Of a DNA stretch of 64,000 bases, positions 24,928-32,943 are shown in pieces (the stretch's first letter is position 1; every line of letters begins with the position of its first letter). Source of the DNA: Mariniflexile sp. TRM1-10 (GTDB taxonomy: Bacteria; Bacteroidota; Bacteroidia; Flavobacteriales; Flavobacteriaceae); contig NZ_CP022985.1 of assembly GCF_003425985.1 (NCBI RefSeq), positions 2,331,501 through 2,395,500 of the forward strand. Direction: 5' to 3'. The position numbers and the translations under genes were made by a program. The notes under the pieces are model-generated. The model worked only from the letters and a program-made list of their open reading frames with translations, did no database searches and was not told the origin of the DNA.

Positions 24928-27174
24928 ATGAATATTTCTTATAAAATAGCGGTGTTTTTAATTATAACAAGCGTTTCGTTACAGGCTCAAAATATAGATA
25001 TTAGTTTTGATGGGGAAAACTGGTATCATGAATTTCAAAATAAATATAAAGCACATCTTTACAATGCGCCATACAGTTTAAAATCTGAAACCCCTCATTT
25101 CCTTTGGAAACCAATTGGTTTAGGAGGGTCGCTTCTTTTCGATGGATACTCCACTTATATGGAGATTGAAAATGTTAAAATCCCTAATACATTTGATATA
25201 AGTTTCTGGATAGCACCAAGAGCTTTTGATAATGCCATAGATAATAAATTAGCGGCTATTATAGATTATGCTTCTAAAAAGGATGCCATAGGATTTAAAG
25301 TGGGTTTGATAAAACATGGCCAATTGGTTGTTCAATATGGTATGGGAAATGATGTGAAGCGTTTTATGAATGATCAATTATTTGTTCAAAAAAATGTATG
25401 GAATTTTGTTAACGTTATCCAAGATTCCCAAACTTTACGAGTCTTATTAAATGGAAAAGAATTGTTGAACGAACCATTAGATAGTTTGATAATTAATAAG
25501 CAATTTGATGGTAGTGATTATGTTTTGACAATTGGAAGAAATTCCGATGCCAGTGGTTTTGGAGACAAATTCAAATTCAATATGGTTAATGGGATTCTTG
25601 ATGACATTTCAATAAGGCCTTTAAATGATTCCAGTAAGAAAAAGATTGATCTCGATTCACGTATAGAACAAGATATTACTAAATATCTAAGGTTGGATTA
25701 TACAAAATTCGATGATGAATTTAGACCAAGATATCATGCCATTGCTCCAGCACATTGGATGAACGAGCCTCATGCACCATTATATTATAATGGCAAATAC
25801 CATCTTTTTTATCAGCACAATCCTTTCGGTCCCTATTGGGGGCAAATTCATTGGGGGCATTGGGTTAGTGATGATATGGTGAATTGGAAGCATGCAGATA
25901 TTGCTTTGGCTCCTGAAAAAGGAGAGCTTGATCCAGACGGAATCTGGTCAGGTTCTGCATATGTAGGTCCAAACGATACACCCATGCTGTTTTACACAGC
26001 TGGGAATGATGCAAAGGCAGAAAACCAATATACAGCAATAGCCATCCCAGAAGATAAAAGTGATAAAAATTTAATTGCTTGGAAAAAAACCGAAATTATA
26101 GTAGATAAACCGTCAGAGTATTTACATAACGAATTTCGAGATCCTTTTGTTTTCAAAATAGATGCCATGTATTACATGATTGTTGGTAGCGGCATTGCCA
26201 AAAAAGGAGGAACAGCTGTCTTGTTTGAATCTGAAAATGCTAAAAATTGGAACTATCTTCATCCATTTTATCAAACTGATATTAAAAAGTATCCATATAT
26301 GGGAGGCGTTTGGGAGTTGCCCGTTTTTCTTCCTCTGCCAACAAAAGAAGGAAAAAGCACCAATAAATATGTTTTTATGGTATTGCCACTAAGAGATGCC
26401 GCAGATGTAGAAGTATTCTATTGGATTGGATCATTTGATAAAAAGAATAAAAAGTTTATCCCAGATCAAGAAGATCCTTCATTATTGGATTATGGGGATT
26501 TCGGATTTACAGGACAAAGTGGTTTGGTGGATCCAAAGACAAATAGGTCTATAATATTTTCAATAGCTCAAGGGAAATTTGGGACTGTTGATACGTATGA
26601 TATGGGTTGGGCGCATAATGCAGGTTTGCCAATAAACCTCTGGCTTGGTAAAAACAATAAACTCAATTTTGCACCTATAAAGGAACTTAATTCCCTAAGA
26701 GAAAAACCTATAATTAACTGTGATAATTGCGAAATTTCAAAATTAAAAAATGATTTAAAAAATGTAGCAGGTGATCAACTTGAAATCATTTTAGAGTTTA
26801 AAGCAGGAAAGGATAAGCAGGGAATTATTGTTAGAAAGTCTAAAAACGGAAACCCTCAAGGGATGATTTATTATGACCCTACAACAGATTCTGTGGTTTT
26901 TGATAAAATACAGGACAATCCAGAACGAAAATTTACAGCCCTTAAAGCACCCATTTCAAAGCAAGAGGATATTAAGCTACATATTTTCTTAGATAAATCG
27001 ATGATTGAAATTTATATCAATGATGAGGTTTCCATTACAGACCGCATTTATTTCACAGATACCGACGCAAAATATCTGGAATTAATAGGGTTTGAGAATG
27101 ACCTTAAACTTAATAAATTTTATGTTTGGCCAATGAAGTCAATAGATTGGAGTTATGTGGAATCCTCAAAATGA
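24928..27174 (+). CDS. Secreted LamG-GH32 enzyme with WMNEPHAP motif
   Basis: The 748-residue protein has a signal peptide ending LQAQ (no lipobox), so it is periplasmic or secreted. A LamG-like domain (about 22-230; GGSLLFDGYSTYMEI, FDISFWIAPRAF) precedes a GH32 propeller from about 265. The nucleophile motif reads HWMNEPHAP, with Glu280 replacing the usual Asp. LFYQHNP, IHWGHW, IWSGSAY, the stabiliser FRDP and acid/base VWELP are present, as is the C-terminal sandwich (LHIFLDKSMIEIYINDEV). It shares domain plan and the Asp-to-Glu change with the GH32 at 13575, but the local motifs differ (PHAP against SYG). A fructan-active enzyme with non-standard product is possible. Confidence 0.85.
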   Translation: MNISYKIAVFLIITSVSLQAQNIDISFDGENWYHEFQNKYKAHLYNAPYSLKSETPHFLWKPIGLGGSLLFDGYSTYMEIENVKIPNTFDISFWIAPRAFDNAIDNKLAAIIDYASKKDAIGFKVGLIKHGQLVVQYGMGNDVKRFMNDQLFVQKNVWNFVNVIQDSQTLRVLLNGKELLNEPLDSLIINKQFDGSDYVLTIGRNSDASGFGDKFKFNMVNGILDDISIRPLNDSSKKKIDLDSRIEQDITKYLRLDYTKFDDEFRPRYHAIAPAHWMNEPHAPLYYNGKYHLFYQHNPFGPYWGQIHWGHWVSDDMVNWKHADIALAPEKGELDPDGIWSGSAYVGPNDTPMLFYTAGNDAKAENQYTAIAIPEDKSDKNLIAWKKTEIIVDKPSEYLHNEFRDPFVFKIDAMYYMIVGSGIAKKGGTAVLFESENAKNWNYLHPFYQTDIKKYPYMGGVWELPVFLPLPTKEGKSTNKYVFMVLPLRDAADVEVFYWIGSFDKKNKKFIPDQEDPSLLDYGDFGFTGQSGLVDPKTNRSIIFSIAQGKFGTVDTYDMGWAHNAGLPINLWLGKNNKLNFAPIKELNSLREKPIINCDNCEISKLKNDLKNVAGDQLEIILEFKAGKDKQGIIVRKSKNGNPQGMIYYDPTTDSVVFDKIQDNPERKFTALKAPISKQEDIKLHIFLDKSMIEIYINDEVSITDRIYFTDTDAKYLELIGFENDLKLNKFYVWPMKSIDWSYVESSK

Positions 27175-27207
27175 ACTTCAAGATTTTAAAATGAAAAAAG
27201 AAATGAT

Positions 27208-28092
27208 ATGTCAAAAGTAGTATGTTTTGGAGAAGTGTTGTGGGATGTATTTCCAACCCATAAAAAAATAGGGGGAGCGCCTTTAAATGTTGCCAATAGA
27301 TTGCAAGCATTGGGAAATAATGTCACCATGATTAGCGCTATTGGTCAAGGTAAAAGTGGGTCTGAATTGCTTAAATACATTAAAGACGTAGGTATTGATA
27401 CTAGTTGTATTCAAGTGCACAATGAGTACAAAACCGGCAAGGTAAAAGTGATGCTAAATGATAAGGGATCGGCGTCCTATGATATTAAATACCCAAGGGC
27501 TTGGGACAAAATAAGGTTAACAGAAATAAACAAAGGCGCTGTTAAGAATTCTGATGCGTTTGTTTTTGGCAGTTTGGCAGCAAGAGACGAAAGCTCTAGA
27601 AGCACATTGTACAAACTCATAGAACTTGCTAAATACAAAATTTTTGACCTTAATTTAAGATTGCCATATTATACCAAAGAGGTTTTAGTACATTTAATGA
27701 ACAAAGCCGACTTTATAAAATTCAATGATGATGAGCTTTATGAAGTGAGCAAGTCAATGGGTTCTAAGTATAATTCATTAGAGCAAAACCTAATGTACAT
27801 TGCAGACAAAACAAATACGAAACATATTTGTGTCACTAAAGGGCACCACGGAGCTGTATTATTATACAATGATAAACTTTATTACAATAGTGGCTTCATA
27901 ATAAAAGTGATTGATACTGTTGGTGCTGGCGATTCGTTTTTAGGTTCGTTAATAAGCCTCCTGTTGCATAAAGTCAGTCCACAAGAAGCCATAGATTTTG
28001 CCTGTGCCGTTGGGGCCATGGTAGCTCAAAATGAAGGAGCCAATCCCGTATTGTTAAGGTCAGATATTGATGCATTTATAAATCCATATTAG
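27208..28092 (+). CDS. PfkB-family fructokinase (module A)
   Basis: The 294-residue cytoplasmic protein has PfkB signatures: GGAPLNVANRLQALG near residues 24-38 (sugar-binding region) and DTVGAGDSFLGSL near 236-248, with catalytic Asp242. It should phosphorylate fructose, the end product of fructan hydrolysis, feeding glycolysis; it matches the place of BT1757 in the B. thetaiotaomicron locus. Residue 152 is Leu in NLRLPYY, where the module B copy has the expected Pro (NLRPPYY). It starts 33 bases after the LamG-GH32 gene and is the last gene of module A. Confidence 0.92.
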   Translation: MSKVVCFGEVLWDVFPTHKKIGGAPLNVANRLQALGNNVTMISAIGQGKSGSELLKYIKDVGIDTSCIQVHNEYKTGKVKVMLNDKGSASYDIKYPRAWDKIRLTEINKGAVKNSDAFVFGSLAARDESSRSTLYKLIELAKYKIFDLNLRLPYYTKEVLVHLMNKADFIKFNDDELYEVSKSMGSKYNSLEQNLMYIADKTNTKHICVTKGHHGAVLLYNDKLYYNSGFIIKVIDTVGAGDSFLGSLISLLLHKVSPQEAIDFACAVGAMVAQNEGANPVLLRSDIDAFINPY

Positions 28093-28176
28093 TTATAAAG
28101 TTATTCAATAAAATGTTTATTAATAATCTGTATCGATTTTTTAGGACAGGACATGCCCTTAAAATGTTGCTTTTTT

Positions 28177-28195
28177 AGCTTTAAGAGGCTTTTTT
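28177..28195 (+). terminator. Possible weak terminator after fructokinase A
   Basis: AGCTT/GAGGCT can form a 5-bp stem (28177-28181 with 28186-28190, one G-T) followed by TTTTTT. Its core resembles that of the structured elements at 7422 and 40539. The rest of the 326-base gap (28093-28418) holds only a direct repeat, ATGCCCTTAAA at 28153 and 28204, and no recognisable promoter. Confidence 0.42.
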
Positions 28196-28418
28196 AACCA
28201 ATTATGCCCTTAAAGTCAATTATTTAATATTTAAAAACTCCAAGGGTCATTTTGCCAAAACGTCTTATAAATCTGCCTTAACGAAATCTGGATAGAAATA
28301 TTCTAGGCAAAATCCGCTATATATTTAAAAAAATTATAACTTCGGAAATTGCCTAATAGAACGCGCTTAAACTTTTCAGCCAATTATAAAAAGTTTAGAT
28401 GAGTTCATAATATATGAA

Positions 28419-31166
28419 ATGATAAAGATTAACATGTTAGATCTCTTTAAGTGTATTGTTATAATAAACTTATTTTTTGTTTTTGGATGCTCAAATGTTT
28501 CTGAAACAAAAAAATACACTATAGGATTTTCCCAAACAGGAATTAATGATGAATGGCGGAAATCCATGAACCAAGCCATGGAAATCCAAGCAGGATTTTA
28601 TCCCGAAATTGAACTTAAGATTCTTGATAGTGAAGATGATATAGATAACCAGATTGAAGATATAGAACAACTTATTTCTGAAAAGGTTGATTTATTAATA
28701 GTGTCTCCAATAAAATCCAAACCCATTACACCAATTGTTGAAAAAGCATTCAAAAGTGGTATTCCTGTTTTAATTGTTGATAGAAAAACGGACGGTGAAA
28801 ATTACACAGCCTATTTAGGAGGTGATAATTATGAAGTTGGTACGAATGCGGCCAATTATTTAGCCTCTTTATCTACTGAACCTAAAAAAATAATTGAAAT
28901 TAAAGGACTGTCAGGGTCTTCACCTGCTTTAGAACGTAGCTTAGGTTTTAATGATGTGATCAATTCAACCAAAAATCTGGAAGTTGTAAAAGCTATTGAG
29001 GGAAATTGGGAAAGTTATTCCATAAAAGACAGTTTGCGAGACGTATTGAATAGTGTAAAAAATGTCGATTACATATTTGTTCATAATGATAGAATGGCTT
29101 TAGGCGCTTGGGAAATTGTTAAAGAGAAAAGACTTCAAAATCAAATTAAAATTATTGGCGTGGATGGTTTAAATGGACCAAATGGTGGTGTGCAATTGGT
29201 TAAAGAAGGCAAATTAATGGCGACCATATTATATCCAACTGGAGGTGATGAGGCTATTCGTTTAGCATTAAAAATATTGAATGGCGAACGTGTTGCTAAA
29301 AACAATACGTTAAGCACAACGGTTATAGATTCTCGTAATGCCGATATTATGAGTAAACAATTTGATAAAATATACCAACAACAACAAGATATTGATTCTC
29401 AACAAATCAAACTAAAGAAACAGGAAGAGAGATATACGACGCAAAAACACACATTACAATTACTTTTGGCATTATTAATTATTAGTGTCGTTTTAGTAGT
29501 CTATAGTATTTATACCAGTAATAAAGTTAGAAAGAAAAAGCGTGAACTTGAATTACGAAATAAAAAAATTACTATTCAGCGAAATCAAATTAAAAAAATA
29601 GCGGAAGAAGTTAAAACTAGTAATGAAGCCAAGGTTAATTTTTTTACAGGCTTGTCACATGAGTTTAAAACACCCATAACGCTTATTTTATCATCAACCG
29701 AATCGTTAACGGAAAACAAAGTCATACGGGATAATAAATTATTGAATGAAGTGGGGTTGATTTATAACAACTCTAAACGGTTATTACGATTAATTAATCA
29801 GCTACTTGATTTTAGAAAAGTTGAAGATCGTAAGTTTATCTTGAAAGCGTCAAAAACGAATTTATACCAGTTTTCTGTTTTAATATTTAAAGATTTTGAA
29901 CGAGAAGCACAAAAAAGGAATATCAATTTTACCATTTCGACCAATAACGAAGATTTATCGCTTTTTTTAGATAGAAATTTAATGGATAAAGTATATTTTA
30001 ATTTATTATCCAATGCTTTTAAGTTTACTCCAAACAATGGTACCATTTCAATAGATATTGTAGATGAAGCAGAAAGCAATTTTGTAAAAATACATTTTAA
30101 AGATTCAGGAATCGGCATCCCGAAGAAAGAAATAGATAATGTTTTTCAAGCTTTTTTTCAAGGCTCAAATAATAATAAAGCAAGTTCAGGAATTGGGTTG
30201 CACCTCACCAAGGAATTTGTAGAAATGCACAAAGGAAGCATTGAAGTTTATTCAAAATATGGTACGGAATTTATAATTACACTGTACAAAGATAAGGTTC
30301 ATTTAAATTCAGATGAAATTATATATGAGCCAGATATTATTGATGGCACCATTTTACATACTAGTCTAGAGTATGAAGACGATACGTTTTACAAACCATT
30401 AGTTATAAATGATGATGAGCATTATTCTGTGTTAATGATTGAAGACAATCTCGATCTGGTGAAATATTTAAAAGGTAAATTAGCTTCAGAATACAGTGTA
30501 CATGTATCAGACGGCAGTGATGGTATAGAAATGGCATTAGAACTTATTCCGGATATTATTATTTGTGATATAAGCCTCCCTAATAAAACAGGCTTCGAAA
30601 TATGTAACACTTTAAAGAAGGACTTAAGAACCTCCCATATTCCCATTATTATTTTAACTGCTTTAAACAATAAAGAAACTTATATTAAAGGCTTGGAATC
30701 TGGAGCAGATATATTCTTAACGAAACCATTTAGTTTCGCTATTTTATCACAATCAATAAAAACCCTTATCTATAATAGAGAAAAACTACGCTATTATTTT
30801 ATTAATAATGTTCATAATATAGATGCTACTAACAATTTTGGATCTCTGGAGCAAGAGTTTATTTCGAATGTGAATAAAATAATTAATGATAATCTTGATA
30901 ACTCTAAATTTTCTGTTGAAAATTTAGCCAGTCAGCTTAATATCTCCAGAATTCAACTTTATAGAAAAATGAAGGCTATTATGGATGTAAACGTTAGTGA
31001 TTATATTCAAAATACCCGCCTTGATAGAGCTAAAATTTTGTTGCAGGATTCGCAATTAACAATTTCTGAAATAGCTTATGCTACGGGCTTTTCATCACCA
31101 AATTACTTTTCTACCAGTTTTAAAGGGAAATTTAATAAATCGCCCAAAGCGTTTCGAGAGGAGTGA
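28419..31166 (+). CDS. Hybrid two-component regulator with periplasmic sugar-binding sensor (fructan PUL B)
   Basis: This 915-residue paralogue of the regulator at 7684 has the same order: lipobox-like FVFGC (Cys24), type I periplasmic-binding sensor (about 30-320; IGFSQTG, VDRKTDG, IGVDGLNG), membrane segment (about 345-365), histidine kinase (LSHEFKTP), receiver (IICDISLPNKTG, LTKPFSF) and AraC helix-turn-helix. Kinase and DNA-binding parts are very similar to regulator A, the sensor less so, which suggests related but distinct ligands and possibly overlapping DNA targets. It heads module B. An in-frame ATG at codon 6 could be the true start and would still leave the signal sequence. Confidence 0.93.
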   Translation: MIKINMLDLFKCIVIINLFFVFGCSNVSETKKYTIGFSQTGINDEWRKSMNQAMEIQAGFYPEIELKILDSEDDIDNQIEDIEQLISEKVDLLIVSPIKSKPITPIVEKAFKSGIPVLIVDRKTDGENYTAYLGGDNYEVGTNAANYLASLSTEPKKIIEIKGLSGSSPALERSLGFNDVINSTKNLEVVKAIEGNWESYSIKDSLRDVLNSVKNVDYIFVHNDRMALGAWEIVKEKRLQNQIKIIGVDGLNGPNGGVQLVKEGKLMATILYPTGGDEAIRLALKILNGERVAKNNTLSTTVIDSRNADIMSKQFDKIYQQQQDIDSQQIKLKKQEERYTTQKHTLQLLLALLIISVVLVVYSIYTSNKVRKKKRELELRNKKITIQRNQIKKIAEEVKTSNEAKVNFFTGLSHEFKTPITLILSSTESLTENKVIRDNKLLNEVGLIYNNSKRLLRLINQLLDFRKVEDRKFILKASKTNLYQFSVLIFKDFEREAQKRNINFTISTNNEDLSLFLDRNLMDKVYFNLLSNAFKFTPNNGTISIDIVDEAESNFVKIHFKDSGIGIPKKEIDNVFQAFFQGSNNNKASSGIGLHLTKEFVEMHKGSIEVYSKYGTEFIITLYKDKVHLNSDEIIYEPDIIDGTILHTSLEYEDDTFYKPLVINDDEHYSVLMIEDNLDLVKYLKGKLASEYSVHVSDGSDGIEMALELIPDIIICDISLPNKTGFEICNTLKKDLRTSHIPIIILTALNNKETYIKGLESGADIFLTKPFSFAILSQSIKTLIYNREKLRYYFINNVHNIDATNNFGSLEQEFISNVNKIINDNLDNSKFSVENLASQLNISRIQLYRKMKAIMDVNVSDYIQNTRLDRAKILLQDSQLTISEIAYATGFSSPNYFSTSFKGKFNKSPKAFREE

Positions 31167-31320
31167 ATTTACATCTAAAAGTATCTTTTTCAATTAACAT
31201 TTCTTAAATTTTAGCTATCTTTTTTGCTTAATAAGTTCGGTTCATGCCTAATTTTTGCTTAGTTGAGCAATTTAATAACCTTCTTTTTGTCAATTCAATA
31301 AATAGAGCGCTTCTTCTGTG

Positions 31321-31444
31321 TAACAATTTTGAACAAACCATGTTACAATTTTGAAACAGCTCTATTTTTATTAAACGAATTATTTTTTTAAAAGACTGAT
31401 AAATAGATGATTGCATATTAATTAACATACGCTTAACAATTTTG
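31321..31444. promoter_or_regulatory. Three repeats of T(A/T)ACAATTTTG upstream of module B
   Basis: TAACAATTTTG (31321), TTACAATTTTG (31343) and TAACAATTTTG (31434) lie in direct orientation in the 360-base gap between regulator B and its porter. Spacing of the first two is 22 bases, two helical turns, as expected for an AraC-type regulator. I did not find them before module A. Role is inferred only. Confidence 0.35.
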
Positions 31445-31526
31445 TAGTCATTTGATACAAATCGAAAATACCGCAGCGGATGTTTAAGGTAACTTGGCAA
31501 GACTAAACTAAATACACCACCACGCA

Positions 31527-32843
31527 ATGAACAGAAAGATATTGATCTGGTCCATTACTGCAGCACTTGCAGGTTTCCTATTTGGCTTTGACACCGTAGT
31601 TATCTCGGGTGCTGAAAAAAAACTACAACTATTATGGGGCTCATCCGATATGTTCCATGGCGTTGTCGTCATAGGCATGGCGCTTTGGGGCACTGTTGTT
31701 GGTGCCTTTTTCGGAGGGATTCCCACCAATAGGATCGGACGGAAAAACACCCTGATATGGATAGGTGTACTATATACCATATCCGCAGTAGGATCTGCTT
31801 TTGCCAATGACCCTTGGACGTTTGCGTTTTTTAGGTTTATAGGGGGACTGGGAGTTGGTGCATCAACAATCGCGGCTCCTGCATATATTTCAGAAATCGC
31901 TCCCGCAAAAGACAGAGGTAAGCTAGTTGGCCTTTACCAGTTCAACATCGTATTTGGAATCCTTATAGCCTTTTTATCAAACTACCTGTTAAATGACATC
32001 GGAGAGAATGCATGGCGCTGGATGGTGGGCGTGGAGGCCTTTCCTGCCGCTGCCTACACCGTATTCGCATTGACCATTCCAAAAAGCCCGAGATGGCTGC
32101 TCACCAAATTTAGAAACAGTGAGGCCAAAGGGGTGCTCCAAATTATAAACCCAAATGAAGATCCTGAAAAGCTCATGCTGGAGATCAAGGATGAGATGGA
32201 CAACATGGTGCCCAACGAAAACATATTCCTGAAGAAGTATAGATTCCCACTGATCTTGGCATTCCTAATGGCATTTTTCAATCAATTGTCGGGAATCAAC
32301 GCGCTGCTTTATTACGCGCCCAGGATTTTAACGGAAGCGGGCCTGGCGGAAAGCTCAGCACTATTGAGCAGTATAGGCGTTGGGGTGACCAACATGCTCT
32401 TTACGCTTTTGGGCATTTTCCTGATCGACAGGTTGGGAAGAAAACAACTGATGTACATCTGTTCCTTTGGTTACATCATATCCCTATCATTGGTTTCGGC
32501 AGCGTTCTTTTTCAATTGGGAAGGAAGCTTTATGCCCATATTCCTGTTCATGTTCATAGCCGCACATGCCATTGGGCAGGGCACCGTTATATGGGTATTC
32601 ATTTCGGAGATCTTCCCAAACCACTTACGGGGCTATGGGCAATCATTCGGTAGCTCGGTGCACTGGGTCCTGGCGGCCGTCGTCCCTTCTTTGGTCCCTG
32701 TCCTGTTCTCAACTATTGGGGCAGGTATGGTATTTCTGTTCTTTACCATAATGATGGCGTTCCAATTGCTGTTCGTGATTTTTATGATGCCGGAAACCAA
32801 GGGCATATCCCTAGAAGAATTAAGCAAAAAACTAGTTAAATAA
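31527..32843 (+). CDS. MFS sugar porter, probable fructose permease (copy 2)
   Basis: A 438-residue sugar porter nearly identical to the copy at 10700, with the same motifs (RIGRKNTL, PKSPRWLL, QLSGINALLYYAP, RLGRKQL, PETKGISLEEL). Changes lie mainly at codons 177-215: AAAYTVFALTIPKSPRW and NSEAKGVLQIINPNEDP in place of AAFYTVFVLTVPKSPRW and NYEAKKVLQIISPDQDP. Long runs are identical even at silent sites, so the copies have been homogenised recently. It serves module B as inner-membrane importer. Like copy 1 it looks richer in G+C than neighbouring genes. Confidence 0.93.
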   Translation: MNRKILIWSITAALAGFLFGFDTVVISGAEKKLQLLWGSSDMFHGVVVIGMALWGTVVGAFFGGIPTNRIGRKNTLIWIGVLYTISAVGSAFANDPWTFAFFRFIGGLGVGASTIAAPAYISEIAPAKDRGKLVGLYQFNIVFGILIAFLSNYLLNDIGENAWRWMVGVEAFPAAAYTVFALTIPKSPRWLLTKFRNSEAKGVLQIINPNEDPEKLMLEIKDEMDNMVPNENIFLKKYRFPLILAFLMAFFNQLSGINALLYYAPRILTEAGLAESSALLSSIGVGVTNMLFTLLGIFLIDRLGRKQLMYICSFGYIISLSLVSAAFFFNWEGSFMPIFLFMFIAAHAIGQGTVIWVFISEIFPNHLRGYGQSFGSSVHWVLAAVVPSLVPVLFSTIGAGMVFLFFTIMMAFQLLFVIFMMPETKGISLEELSKKLVK

Positions 32844-32852
32844 GATAAATAA

Positions 32853-32943
32853 ATGAAACATCTGTGGTTAAAATTTCGTCACACAGCGGAATAATTATTA
32901 TGGATGTTACATGTGACCATTGAAAAACAATAAATATAAACAC
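32853..32943 (+). other. 91-base segment between two ATGAAA copies, with a 13-codon frame
   Basis: In copy 1 the GH32 start ATGAAA directly follows the porter. Here the equivalent ATGAAA at 32853 begins a 13-residue frame (MKHLWLKFRHTAE, stop TAA at 32892-32894), and the true GH32 start is the second ATGAAA at 32944. The segment was gained here, or lost in copy 1 by recombination between the two ATGAAA. CTGTG and CACAG within it can pair. Confidence 0.55.

Noticed and set aside
31228..31527. 99-codon reverse frame before porter copy 2
   Set aside because: It occupies the regulatory gap, starts at the porter start codon on the other strand, and has no domain-like features.
10700..32843. Composite transposon bounded by the two porter copies
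   Set aside because: The copies are direct repeats of a transporter gene with no transposase or inverted ends; duplication with gene conversion explains them better.
32920..32943. Upstream TTG start for the module B GH32
   Set aside because: It would put eight polar residues before a well-formed lipoprotein signal; the ATG at 32944 matches the start of the module A GH32.
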